Shown here piece after piece: positions 35,429 through 43,630 of a DNA stretch of 64,000 bases. The position numbers and the translations under genes were made by a program. The stretch is from positions 310,001-374,000 of the forward strand of contig NZ_JACSCW010000004.1 in the NCBI RefSeq assembly GCF_014333585.1. Reading direction: 5' to 3'. Source of the stretch: Hymenobacter sp. BT188. GTDB taxonomy: Bacteria; Bacteroidota; Bacteroidia; Cytophagales; Hymenobacteraceae. Numbering within the stretch: position 1 is the first letter of the stretch; the number at the start of each line of letters is the position of its first letter. The notes beneath the pieces were generated by a model. It did not search any database, had not been told where the DNA came from, and saw only the letters and a list, made by a program, of their open reading frames with translations.

Positions 35429-36142
35429 ATGAAAAAATATATCATTGTTACCGGGGGAACGAAGGGAATTGGGCGGGCTGTGGTCATGCGCTTTGCGCGG
35501 GCTGGCTTCGCGGTGGTTACCTGCGCCCGCTCTACCGCCGATTTGCTTACACTCGCCACTGATATAGAGCAGGCAATTCCAGGCAGTGAACTCTATACGC
35601 TTTCCGCCGACCTGAGCCAACCCGACGAGGCCCGCCGCTTCACCGATTTCGTGCTGGCTCTGGGGGGCAAAATTGAGGTGTTGGTAAACAATACCGGAGC
35701 CTTTACGCCCGGCCGCCTACAGGATGACACCGAGGATGGATCGGTGCTGCGCCACATGATCGACGTGAACCTGTATAGCACTTATGATGTAACCCGCGCC
35801 TTGCTGCCCAGCATGTTAGCGCATGGTGGGGGGCATATTTTCACCATGTGCTCGGTGGCCAGTCTGCGGGCATACCCCAGTGGCGGCGCTTACAGCGTAG
35901 CGAAGTTTGCCTTGCTTGGCCTGACGAAAGCCTTGCGCGAAGAGCTGAAAGAGCAGAGTATCCGGGTGACGGCTGTGTTGCCGGGGGCTACCCTTACGGC
36001 TAGCTGGGAAGGCGCCGATTTGCCCCCCGAGCGCTTTATTAAGGCCGAAGACGTAGCTGAAGCCATTTTCGGAGCTTACACCTTGTCGCCGCAGGCGGTG
36101 GTGGAAGAACTGTTGATTCGGCCGCAGCTAGGCGATATTTAG
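35429..36142 (+). CDS. Short-chain dehydrogenase/reductase
   Basis: The protein has 237 residues. GGTKGIG (about 8-14) binds NAD(P); NNTG (about 88) is the structural Asn motif; MCSVASLRAYPSGGAYSVAKFA gives Ser, Tyr and Lys of the catalytic set (Tyr near 152, Lys near 156). VTAVLPGATLT follows. It probably reduces a carbonyl, with an unknown substrate. The start is preceded by 117 bases after divergent mlaE. Confidence 0.9.
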   Translation: MKKYIIVTGGTKGIGRAVVMRFARAGFAVVTCARSTADLLTLATDIEQAIPGSELYTLSADLSQPDEARRFTDFVLALGGKIEVLVNNTGAFTPGRLQDDTEDGSVLRHMIDVNLYSTYDVTRALLPSMLAHGGGHIFTMCSVASLRAYPSGGAYSVAKFALLGLTKALREELKEQSIRVTAVLPGATLTASWEGADLPPERFIKAEDVAEAIFGAYTLSPQAVVEELLIRPQLGDI

Positions 36143-36164
36143 CCAGTCGCTGGTAAGCCCATTG

Positions 36165-36956
36165 TTAATTGACCTCTACTACCTTGCCCTTGCCGGTTAC
36201 CCGGATGTCGATGGCAGCCGGATTGCCGCTGTAGTAAAGCGTACCGGTGCCGGCATGGGTGCCCCCCACAACGTCGGAAGCACTGACGTAAGCTGATCCG
36301 TCGCTGCTGCGGGTAAGCTCAAAAAAACAACGCTTGGTTTGCAAGTCAGTGGCTCGCACTGAGCCAAGCCCGCCCACGATTAGACTTAGCTCATCGGCCG
36401 CGCCGCGCAGGCGCACATCCCCTAATTCGTACATATCCAGATACACAATGTCGCTGGTTAGGTCGAGGTCGTAGTCGCCGGCCCCTACGAGGTGAAAGAA
36501 AACGGTGCTGACGCGGAAGTTGCCGGAAGTACTGATGTTGCCCGCGCCCAATAAGGCTACGTCGCGGATGCTGGCTACGTGCAGGGTCACTTCGCGCGGC
36601 GTGTCGTAGCGACGCACCCAGTTGCAGCGGCTCGTATTGCGAATAGTAAGCCGTCCATCTTCTACCTGAAGCTCGATATCCTCTTGTAGGTTTTTGCCCG
36701 TTCGGATCTCGGCATAGGGTTCAGCTATGGTCGTATCCTGTACCAGCGTCACATCTACGTTGGTGTAGGTGACTAAATCCTGAAAGTGTGGCAGCGCCCG
36801 GCGCTCCGTCACGATGCTGCCCGTACTTTTAAAACAGTCGCCTTCGTGGTCCTTCGCGCAGCTCGAAAGCCATGCCATCAACACCAGCAGACTTACCCAA
36901 CTGCGAAAAAGCCGCTGCGGGCAGCTAACTTGCAACCAACTATTCACTCGCAACAT
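36165..36956 (-). CDS. Head-GIN domain lipoprotein
   Basis: The protein has 263 residues. The hydrophobic start ends in WLSSCAKD, a lipobox with Cys near 33. The rest is a DUF2807 beta-helix: FQDLVTYTNVDVTLVQD, ISTSGNFRVS, LDLTSDIVYLDMYELGDVRLRGAADEL and VSASDVVGG. It should be anchored at a membrane facing the periplasm or cell surface, and its role is unknown. The start codon is only 8 bases from the divergent SDR start at 36965, so the true start could be further inside. Confidence 0.8.
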   Translation of the reverse strand: MLRVNSWLQVSCPQRLFRSWVSLLVLMAWLSSCAKDHEGDCFKSTGSIVTERRALPHFQDLVTYTNVDVTLVQDTTIAEPYAEIRTGKNLQEDIELQVEDGRLTIRNTSRCNWVRRYDTPREVTLHVASIRDVALLGAGNISTSGNFRVSTVFFHLVGAGDYDLDLTSDIVYLDMYELGDVRLRGAADELSLIVGGLGSVRATDLQTKRCFFELTRSSDGSAYVSASDVVGGTHAGTGTLYYSGNPAAIDIRVTGKGKVVEVN

Positions 36957-36964
36957 ACCAAACT

Positions 36965-37660
36965 ATGGACCTGACCGGCAAGGTAGCTATTCTAACGGGC
37001 GTCAGCAAAGGGATTGGCCTGGCCACAGCGCAGGCATTGCTGGATCAAGGCGCCATAGTGGCCGGCTGGGGACGTACCCGCCCGAAGGATTTGAAGCATG
37101 AGCACTTCCATTTTTTTGAGTGCGACGTGCGCAAGCAAGCCAGTGTACAAGTCGCGTTTGCCAAAACAATTACTCAGCTCGGTGCTGAGGTGCATGTGCT
37201 TGTGAACAACGCTGGCCTGGGCATTGCCGGTCCGGTAGATGGCTTTTCGGCCGACGACTGGCACACGATGTTTGATACCAATGTACACGGCACGTTCTAT
37301 TGCTGCCAGGCCGTGTTGCCTGCCATGAAGCGTCAGCAAATTGGGCATATCATAAACATCTCGTCTATTGCTGGTACAACCGGCATAGAGAAAATGGCGG
37401 GCTATTGCGCGTCTAAGTTCGCTGTTCGAGGCTTTTCACAGTCCTTGTTTAAGGAAGTGCGCAACGATGGCATTAAAGTAACCTGCCTGTATCCGGGCTC
37501 GGTGCAAACCAATTTCTTCGATGATATCCCCGGCACCGACGCCAACGAGCACATGATGCAGCCTGAGGATATTGCCGACACCATTGTTTATGCGCTGCAA
37601 ACTCCATTTAATTTCCACATTGTGGATATGGAAATGCGGCCATTACAGCCTAAAAAGTAA
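36965..37660 (+). CDS. Short-chain dehydrogenase/reductase
   Basis: The protein has 231 residues. TGVSKGIG (about 12-19) is the cofactor loop, NNAG (about 80) is present, INISSIAG and GYCASKFA supply Ser, Tyr and Lys. VTCLYPGSVQTNF follows. It resembles 3-oxoacyl or sugar-type SDRs, but its substrate is not clear. It ends 3 bases before palindromic element B, which separates it from gldA. Two unrelated SDRs thus flank the GIN lipoprotein. Confidence 0.9.
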   Translation: MDLTGKVAILTGVSKGIGLATAQALLDQGAIVAGWGRTRPKDLKHEHFHFFECDVRKQASVQVAFAKTITQLGAEVHVLVNNAGLGIAGPVDGFSADDWHTMFDTNVHGTFYCCQAVLPAMKRQQIGHIINISSIAGTTGIEKMAGYCASKFAVRGFSQSLFKEVRNDGIKVTCLYPGSVQTNFFDDIPGTDANEHMMQPEDIADTIVYALQTPFNFHIVDMEMRPLQPKK

Positions 37661-37663
37661 ACT

Positions 37664-37764
37664 TGTAGCGCGAAGCTCCAGCTTCACGCTTTATTGTACG
37701 AAACTGTCGGGGCGCTCCGTTTTAGCTGGCGCAACGATGCCGGAAGCTGGAGCTTCGCGCTACA
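37664..37764. repeat. Palindromic element B abutting the gldA start codon
   Basis: TGTAGCGCGAAGCTCCAGC begins a perfect 22-bp arm (37664-37685) whose complement occupies 37743-37764, with a 57-base spacer. The right arm ends 4 bases before the gldA ATG, so the element supplies the gldA ribosome-binding region. It is unrelated in sequence to the A family. Confidence 0.85.
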
Positions 37765-37768
37765 TTCT

Positions 37769-38677
37769 ATGGTTGAAATACAGCATCTGACCAAAAATTT
37801 CGGTACTCAAGCGGCCGTGAATGATATTTCGTTCTCGGTAGGTAAAGGCGAGATTCTGGGTTTCCTGGGCCCAAACGGGGCCGGTAAGTCCACGACCATG
37901 AAGATTGCGACCGGGTATTTGCCCCCCAGCGCCGGCACCGTGCGCGTAGCCGGCCACGACGTGCTGGCCGAGCCGCTGGAAGTACGCCGCCAAGTTGGGT
38001 ATCTACCTGAGCACAACCCACTTTACCTGGATATGTATGTGCATGAGTACCTCGAATTTATTGGCTCCGTGCACGGGCTGAAAGGTGCTGACCGGCGCCG
38101 CCGCGTGGCGGCCATGGTGGATAGGGTAGGGCTGGGCCGGGAGCAGAACAAGCAGATTGGAGCCTTATCGAAAGGCTACAGGCAGCGCGTAGGCTTGGCT
38201 CAGGCTCTCATTCACGACCCCGGCGTACTCATTCTTGACGAGCCTACTACTGGCCTCGACCCCAACCAGATTGGCGAGATTCGCACGCTCATTCGGGAGC
38301 TAGGGGAAGACAAAACTGTGATTTTCTCCACCCATATTCTCCCCGAGGTAACGGCTCTGTGTACCCGCGTCGTTATCATCAATCGGGGCCAGCTGGTGGC
38401 AGATAGCTCGGTGAGCGACTTAGGTGCCCGTGCCGCCGGCGATACGCTTATCCGCGCCGAGTTTGAGCAGGCTATCGACCCAGCTCCTTTGCGCGCTCTG
38501 GCAGGCATTACGAGTGTCGAAATTGCCCCCCAGAACATGTATCACATCCGGGCCAGCGCCGGCGCTGATGTCCGGGGAGCAATTTCGCGCCTCGCGGCCC
38601 AGGAAGGCTGGGTGCTGCTGGGGCTACGGCAGGAAGAACAGTCGCTGGAGCAAGTCTTCCAGAATCTGACTAAATGA
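37769..38677 (+). CDS. gldA: Gliding motility ABC transporter ATPase
   Basis: The protein has 302 residues from ATG 37769 (MVEIQHLTKNFG). Walker A is GPNGAGKSTTMK (about 36-47), signature LSKGYRQRVGLAQA, Walker B VLILDEPTTGLDP and the His loop FSTHIL. With GldF and GldG, encoded just downstream, it forms an ABC system needed for gliding in flavobacteria, though absent from some gliders. The start directly follows a repeat element, so expression signals may have been replaced. Confidence 0.9.
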   Translation: MVEIQHLTKNFGTQAAVNDISFSVGKGEILGFLGPNGAGKSTTMKIATGYLPPSAGTVRVAGHDVLAEPLEVRRQVGYLPEHNPLYLDMYVHEYLEFIGSVHGLKGADRRRRVAAMVDRVGLGREQNKQIGALSKGYRQRVGLAQALIHDPGVLILDEPTTGLDPNQIGEIRTLIRELGEDKTVIFSTHILPEVTALCTRVVIINRGQLVADSSVSDLGARAAGDTLIRAEFEQAIDPAPLRALAGITSVEIAPQNMYHIRASAGADVRGAISRLAAQEGWVLLGLRQEEQSLEQVFQNLTK

Positions 38678-38690
38678 AATCACTAGGCGT

Positions 38691-38775
38691 TCATGCAGAG
38701 CACAGCGAAGCATCTCGAGTGCTGACGTTTGATTAGAAGTCCCATTAATCACGCGAAATACTTCGCTTTGCATGA
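38691..38775. repeat. Decayed palindromic element A3 between gldA and gldF
   Basis: TCATGCAGAGCACAGCGAAG begins at 38691 and an imperfect complement, ending CTTCGCTTTGCATGA, lies near 38760-38775. It is a mutated relative of A1 and A2 with several mismatches. Confidence 0.7.
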
Positions 38776-38800
38776 CCACCTTCTTTCACTTATTGACCCA

Positions 38801-39526
38801 ATGTTTGCCATTCTTCGCAAAGAATTCAATGCTTTCCTTAGCTCACCAGTCGCCTACGTTGTGCTGGGCGTTTTTCTGGTAGCTACTGGGCTGTTCGTGT
38901 GGGTGTTTCCAGATAGTAGCGTGCTTGACTACGGTTACGCCGACCTGCAAACCCTATTCAATATTGCTCCCTGGATCTTTCTGTTCCTGATTCCGGCCAT
39001 CACCATGCGCACCTTTGCGGAGGAAAAGAAGGCAGGCACCATTGAGCTGCTGCTAACCCGTCCGCTCACCGATGGGCAGATTCTGGGGGGCAAATTTCTG
39101 GCTTGTCTGCTGTTGGCATTGCTCGCATTGCTGCCCACGCTGCTCTATTATTATTCAGTGTATAAGCTGGGCAACCCCGAAGGCAACATCGATTCAGCGG
39201 CTACGGTGGGCTCTTATCTGGGGCTGGCGCTGCTGGCTGGCGTATTTGTGGCCATGGGTGTATTTGCCTCTGCCATCACCCGTGACCAAATAATTGCCTT
39301 CTTGGTGGCCGTTGTTGGTTGTTTTTTGGTGTATTCAGGTTTCGATTCCCTGGCTTCCGTCTTTGAAGGCAGCGCCGCTTACTACATCAGTCAGCTGGGA
39401 ATTGCCGCTCACTACCGTGACATCAGCAAAGGACTCATCGATTCCCGCGACCTGACGTATTTTTTTAGCTTGATAGCCGGGCTGCTTTTAGCTACGCGGT
39501 TAGTGCTGCAAAGCCGCAATTGGTAA
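38801..39526 (+). CDS. gldF: Gliding motility ABC transporter permease
   Basis: The protein has 241 residues from ATG 38801 (MFAILRKEFNAFLSSPVAYVV). Six transmembrane helices are visible, and the TMRTFAEEKKAGTIELLLTRP segment (about 68-88) is typical of ABC-2 permeases. It lies in the inner membrane and pairs with GldA and GldG. GldG follows after 37 bases, so both are probably on one transcript. Confidence 0.92.
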   Translation: MFAILRKEFNAFLSSPVAYVVLGVFLVATGLFVWVFPDSSVLDYGYADLQTLFNIAPWIFLFLIPAITMRTFAEEKKAGTIELLLTRPLTDGQILGGKFLACLLLALLALLPTLLYYYSVYKLGNPEGNIDSAATVGSYLGLALLAGVFVAMGVFASAITRDQIIAFLVAVVGCFLVYSGFDSLASVFEGSAAYYISQLGIAAHYRDISKGLIDSRDLTYFFSLIAGLLLATRLVLQSRNW

Positions 39527-39563
39527 CACTGCTTACATCTTGACCCTACAGAGAAAAGCTAGG

Positions 39564-41288
39564 ATGCAAGCCCCACACAACATGCCCGAACCACCGATTC
39601 AATCTTCTCGCAAGCGCCGCGACCTCACCCGATTTCTGCTGATCATCGGTCTGCTTTTGCTTTTCAACTTCGTCGGACAGCGGCTCTTTTTTCGCCTCGA
39701 TCTGACGGAGGAAAAGCGCTACACCATGTCGCCGGCTACCAAACAGCTGCTACAAAATCTGCCGGAGCCAGTGACGGTCACGGTGTATCTGGACGGTGAC
39801 TTTCCGCCCGCCTTTCGCCGCCTTCAGCAGGCTGTGCGCGAAACCCTGAATGAAATGCAGGTATTCGGGGGGGCAAATTTGCGCTACGTATTCGTCGATC
39901 CTTCCGCTGCCAGCTCCGAGAAAGCGCGCAGTGAGTACTATGAAACCCTGATTAAGAAAGGCTTGCGCCCCACTAATCTGGCAGCTACTGAAAATGGTAA
40001 GCGGGTTGAGAAAATCATTTTTCCCTGGGCTACCGTGGCCGTTGGTCCGCGCGAGAAGCAAGTGCTGCTCTTGCGCGGCAACCAAACCGCGTCTTCTGAT
40101 GTGCGCCTGAATCAGAGCATTGAAGGTCTGGAGTATGAGCTGGCCAGCAACATCCGCAAATTGTCCCCTGGCCGCCGCAAAATTATTGGAGTGGTGGAAG
40201 GTCACGGAGAACTGACCAACGCCCAAGCCGGCGACCTGATTGGCTCGTTGCAGGAGTACTACGATGTATATCGGGTCAATCTGGCCGCGGTGCCCAACCT
40301 GCGCACCCTCGACGCCGTGATTGTGGCGAAGCCCGAGCAAGCATACACTGAAATCGAAAAATTTAAGCTCGACCAGTTCATTACACAGGGGGGCAAAGCC
40401 CTCTTTTTCGTGGATGCTATGCGCGTCAATCTAGACAGCGCGGCCCGCGGCGGCATGCTGTCGTTTCCGTATCAGCTGAACTTAGAAGACCTGTTATTTA
40501 AGTACGGCGCCCGTATCAACCCAAATCTAGTACTTGACCTGAACTCCGGCGTAATCCCGCTTGTGACGGGCACCACCGGCGACCAGCCCACCGTCGAGCC
40601 GATGCCGTGGCAGTTTTATCCACTTATCAATCAGTTTAGCCCGCACCCTATCACCCGCAACCTCGACGCAGTGTACACCAAGTTTGTGAGCACCATTGAC
40701 ACGGTAAAGGCAGTAGGTATTCGCAAAACGCCGCTGCTGTTCACCTCACGCTATACCCGTGTGTTGCCTTCACCAGTGCCTGTCAATCTGAACGATGCCC
40801 GCATGGAGCCCAATGCCAAGCTCTACCGCGAGAGCTTCAAGCCAGTTGGTTATCTGCTGGAGGGACAGTTTCGTTCCTTGTTTGCTAATCGTGCTCAGCC
40901 GGGTACCACGCAGTTTCAACCGGCCACCGCAGCCAATGCTCGTCCCGGCAAAATCCTGATCATCGGTGATGGCGACTTTGTGCGCAGCGAGTTGGACCCC
41001 AAAACTGGCCAACCCTTCCGTCTTGGCTTCGACCGACTTGCTAACACCGAGTTTGCCAACCGCGAACTAGCTCTGAACGCCGTCGATTATATGCTCGACG
41101 AAACCGGCCTCATCGCCGTTCGCAGCAAGCAGATTATGCTGCGGCCGCTGGATAAAGTGAAAATAGCGGAGCAGCGCCGTCGCTGGCAAATCCTCAATAT
41201 CGGCGCGCCGCTGGTGTTACTGGGAGCTTTTGGGCTATTCCGGGCGTGGCGGCGCAAGCGTAGGTATGCATCGTTTAAAATCGGATAA
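39564..41288 (+). CDS. gldG: Gliding motility-associated ABC transporter substrate-binding protein
   Basis: The protein has about 574 residues. ATG 39564 is my choice; an upstream TTG at 39540 and ATG 39582 are alternatives. An N-terminal transmembrane helix (FLLIIGLLLLFNFVGQRLF) precedes a large periplasmic region with EKRYTMSPATKQLL and IIGVVEGHGELTNAQ. A second helix (LVLLGAFGLFRAW) lies at the C-terminus. This is the GldG layout. It completes gldA-F-G. Its 3' end overlaps the convergent BLUF gene by 14 bases. Confidence 0.9.
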   Translation: MQAPHNMPEPPIQSSRKRRDLTRFLLIIGLLLLFNFVGQRLFFRLDLTEEKRYTMSPATKQLLQNLPEPVTVTVYLDGDFPPAFRRLQQAVRETLNEMQVFGGANLRYVFVDPSAASSEKARSEYYETLIKKGLRPTNLAATENGKRVEKIIFPWATVAVGPREKQVLLLRGNQTASSDVRLNQSIEGLEYELASNIRKLSPGRRKIIGVVEGHGELTNAQAGDLIGSLQEYYDVYRVNLAAVPNLRTLDAVIVAKPEQAYTEIEKFKLDQFITQGGKALFFVDAMRVNLDSAARGGMLSFPYQLNLEDLLFKYGARINPNLVLDLNSGVIPLVTGTTGDQPTVEPMPWQFYPLINQFSPHPITRNLDAVYTKFVSTIDTVKAVGIRKTPLLFTSRYTRVLPSPVPVNLNDARMEPNAKLYRESFKPVGYLLEGQFRSLFANRAQPGTTQFQPATAANARPGKILIIGDGDFVRSELDPKTGQPFRLGFDRLANTEFANRELALNAVDYMLDETGLIAVRSKQIMLRPLDKVKIAEQRRRWQILNIGAPLVLLGAFGLFRAWRRKRRYASFKIG

Positions 41289-41718
41289 TTTCGTCGGTAA
41301 CGAAGGAGGCTAAGATCGAATGCAAAGACGCGTCACTCTGCGTCGGGTTGGGGGGCAAAAAATCCGGTTGATTGATGTTCAGGTAGCCAGCCAGATGCTG
41401 AAAGTCACTTGGAGCCACCGCCTTGAAACCCATTGACCATTGGGAGAAATTACGTTGCTGAATCTCACCATCAGCCAGCTTCGTCACGTTGCGGTGACGT
41501 ACATCGCGCTCAATTTTATTGAAGATATAGAGAACCTCGTCTTGGGGCCCTTCTAATACCTGCATGATATTATGCTCACTGTAAAGCAAAACGCCGGTGA
41601 GCTGGTGCTGCGTATTCCAGTCGCGGGCCTGTTTTAGCAATGCTTGCAATTCCTTGTCACCCATGGGTAGGGTAGCGGCACTTTGGTAAACTAGATGGTG
41701 TAAAACTTCTATAGCCAT
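41275..41718 (-). CDS. BLUF-domain blue-light photoreceptor
   Basis: The protein has 147 residues, and the whole protein is one BLUF domain. Tyr11, Asn35, Gln53 and Trp94 sit at exactly the spacings of Tyr21, Asn45, Gln63 and Trp104 in AppA, so the flavin-binding and photoswitch residues are conserved (LVYQSA, TGVLLY, IMQVLEG, QWSMGF). FAD binding and a blue-light-driven hydrogen-bond change follow from family knowledge. There is no attached output domain, so it should signal by contact with another protein. It is convergent with gldG. Confidence 0.93.
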   Translation of the reverse strand: MAIEVLHHLVYQSAATLPMGDKELQALLKQARDWNTQHQLTGVLLYSEHNIMQVLEGPQDEVLYIFNKIERDVRHRNVTKLADGEIQQRNFSQWSMGFKAVAPSDFQHLAGYLNINQPDFLPPNPTQSDASLHSILASFVTDEIIRF

Positions 41719-41989
41719 AGACTCAAAAAGTGATTTTGTTTGCGCAAATCAACATTAGCCAATTTCATGCAATACTGTATTATCAAGGTCGCTCAGCGTG
41801 TTTTTTAACATTTAAAAAGCTTTTACTAACCCCGTCACGCGACAAATATTTTAAGGTTTTCGTCATACTACACTTTGCCCCAAAATCCTGACTGGCAGGT
41901 TGCGTTATTCCTGTCTGCTGGCGCTGGCAAAGCCGGGTGTGTTTCCTATCTTTGTCGCCTTACCCCAACCCTGGCCGAACCCCCACTAT
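41719..41989. promoter_or_regulatory. dnaN: Intergenic region with the dnaN promoter
   Basis: TATCTTTG at 41947-41954 fits the -7 box and would start RNA near 41960, 30 bases before the dnaN ATG. Another weaker TA-TTTG string lies near 41867. The first part is AT-rich (TTTTTTAACATTTAAAAAGC) and must hold the BLUF promoter on the other strand. No DnaA boxes were noticed. Confidence 0.55.
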
Positions 41990-43114
41990 ATGAAATTCAT
42001 TGTCTCGTCTTCTGCCTTGCTCAAGCAGCTCCAGAGCATTAACGGCGTAGTCACGAACAACCCCGTAGTGCCCATTCTGGAGAATTTTCTTTTCGAGATT
42101 GAGGACGGCAAGTTGACTATTACGGCTTCCGATCTGGAAACCAGTATGATAACCGAGCTGCCGGTTGAAGCCCGCGAAACAGGTCGCATTGCTGCGCCCG
42201 CCCGCATTCTGCTGGATACGCTCAAAAACCTGCCCGACCAGCCGGTTACGTTTACGCTCGACGAGGAAACGTACACCATCGAGATAAGCTCGGCTAATGG
42301 TCGCTATAAGTTGGCCGGTGAGAATGCCACTGATTTCCCGCGCGTTCCGGTAGTGAAGGGCTCAACTCCGATTGAGATTCCATCGACATCATTAGCACGG
42401 GCTATCAACAAAACCATCTTCGCGGTAAGCACCGACGAGCTGCGGCCAGCCATGACCGGTATTCTGGTGCAATTGGCCGATAACCAAGCTACGTTTGTAG
42501 CAACGGACGGTCATCGTCTGTTGCGCTACCGCCGCTTGGATGTAGGCGCAGGTCAATCAGCTAACCTGATCATTCCGCGTAAGGCTTTCAACCTGCTAAA
42601 AAGCGCGTTGCCATCGGAGGCTACCACGGTGAAAGTTGAGTTTAACAGCTCCAATGCTTTCTTCAGCTTCAACCAGATGCGCTTGGTATGCCGCCTGATT
42701 GATGAGCGCTATCCTGACTACGAAAACGTAATTCCGGTTAGCAACCCGAACCGCTTGATCATCAGCCGCGCCGATTTCCTGAACTCGGTAAAGCGTATTT
42801 CCATCTATTCGAACAAGACGACTCATCAGGTTCGGTTGCGTCTGGCTGGCTCCGAGCTAACAGTTTCGGCTGAGGATCTAGACTTTAGCAACGAAGCCAG
42901 CGAGCGCCTGGCCTGTCAATATGAGGGCGAGGATATGGAAATCGGATTCAATGCCCGTTTCTTGGCCGAAATGCTTTCCAATATTGATTCCGAAGAAATT
43001 ACCCTGGAACTGAGTACGCCTAACCGCGCTGGTTTGCTTATGCCAACCACTGCCGACGACAACGAAAGCATTCTGATGCTGGTGATGCCGGTAATGCTTA
43101 ACAACTACGTTTAA
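41990..43114 (+). CDS. dnaN: DNA polymerase III beta subunit (sliding clamp)
   Basis: The protein has 374 residues from ATG 41990 (MKFIVSSSALLKQL). It forms a ring-shaped dimer around DNA that holds the replicative polymerase. Three repeated clamp domains are seen: 1-~120 (ENFLFEIEDGKLTITASDLE), ~125-245 (IFAVSTDELRPAMTGILVQL; VATDGHRL) and ~250-374 (NSVKRISIYSN; IGFNARFLAEML; LLMPTTADD ... LVMPVMLNNYV). It is not next to dnaA here, as is usual for Bacteroidota. Confidence 0.97.
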   Translation: MKFIVSSSALLKQLQSINGVVTNNPVVPILENFLFEIEDGKLTITASDLETSMITELPVEARETGRIAAPARILLDTLKNLPDQPVTFTLDEETYTIEISSANGRYKLAGENATDFPRVPVVKGSTPIEIPSTSLARAINKTIFAVSTDELRPAMTGILVQLADNQATFVATDGHRLLRYRRLDVGAGQSANLIIPRKAFNLLKSALPSEATTVKVEFNSSNAFFSFNQMRLVCRLIDERYPDYENVIPVSNPNRLIISRADFLNSVKRISIYSNKTTHQVRLRLAGSELTVSAEDLDFSNEASERLACQYEGEDMEIGFNARFLAEMLSNIDSEEITLELSTPNRAGLLMPTTADDNESILMLVMPVMLNNYV

Positions 43115-43131
43115 ATTTTAATGGTTAAATG

Positions 43132-43203
43132 GCCTTGGGTTAAATGGCTGATCATTCTGCTGGCAACAACATGGCCGCAACGATCAACCATTTAACTCAA
43201 GGC
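43132..43203 (+). promoter_or_regulatory. Near-perfect 16-bp inverted repeat between dnaN and gldC
   Basis: GCCTTGGGTTAAATGG (43132-43147) and CCATTTAACTCAAGGC (43188-43203) pair with one G-U-compatible mismatch around a 40-base spacer. The right arm ends 18 bases before gldC. It may limit read-through from dnaN or affect gldC translation. Confidence 0.5.
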
Positions 43204-43221
43204 TATTTAGCAATTCAAGTA

Positions 43222-43560
43222 ATGAAGAAATCTGAAATTCGCTTTAGTATTGCCCTCGACGATCAGAAAGTTCCGGAAGCCATCAGCTGGCAGGCTACTG
43301 ATGCTGGTCCCGATATTCATTTCGCCAAAGCCATCAACATCGCTCTTTGGGACCGAGACGAGCGGGGCACTATGAAAATCGACCTCTGGACCAAGGAAAT
43401 GCCCGTTGATGAGATGAAGCGCTTCTACGTGGATACCATCGGAGCAATGGCAGAAAGCATCACTACAGCTACCAACGACAAGGTTATGGCCGCCAAAATG
43501 CAGGAGTTGTGCCGTACGCTCATGCAGCATCTGGAGGAAGAAGAAAGCAAGAACAAGTAG
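43222..43560 (+). CDS. gldC: Gliding motility protein GldC
   Basis: The protein has 112 residues from ATG 43222 (MKKSEIRFSIALDD). It matches GldC in length and in VPEAISWQATDAG, KAINIALWD and TMKIDLWTKEMPVDEMKRFYVDTI. There is no signal peptide. GldC supports gliding in Flavobacterium, but its biochemistry is unknown. It is near gldAFG but separated by BLUF and dnaN. Confidence 0.9.
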   Translation: MKKSEIRFSIALDDQKVPEAISWQATDAGPDIHFAKAINIALWDRDERGTMKIDLWTKEMPVDEMKRFYVDTIGAMAESITTATNDKVMAAKMQELCRTLMQHLEEEESKNK

Positions 43561-43567
43561 TCTGCTT

Positions 43568-43626
43568 CCATATATCATAAAAAAGCCCCCCAGAAAGTTT
43601 CTGGGGGGCTTTTTTATGATATATGG
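43568..43626. terminator. 59-bp perfect palindrome acting as bidirectional terminator
   Basis: 29-base arms (43568-43596 and 43598-43626) are perfect complements around a single G. The inner part is AAAAAAGCCCCCCAG with its complement and the outer part CCATATATCATA. It lies between convergent gldC and a hypothetical gene, and can terminate both. The length far exceeds what termination needs. Confidence 0.9.
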
Positions 43627-43630
43627 GGTG

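Noticed and set aside
41719..41989. Chromosome origin next to dnaN
   Set aside because: No dnaA gene or DnaA boxes were noticed, and dnaN is often away from the origin in Bacteroidota.
43568..43626. Palindrome as phage attachment or plasmid transfer site
   Set aside because: No integrase or relaxase nearby, and its centre is the same as the other terminators.
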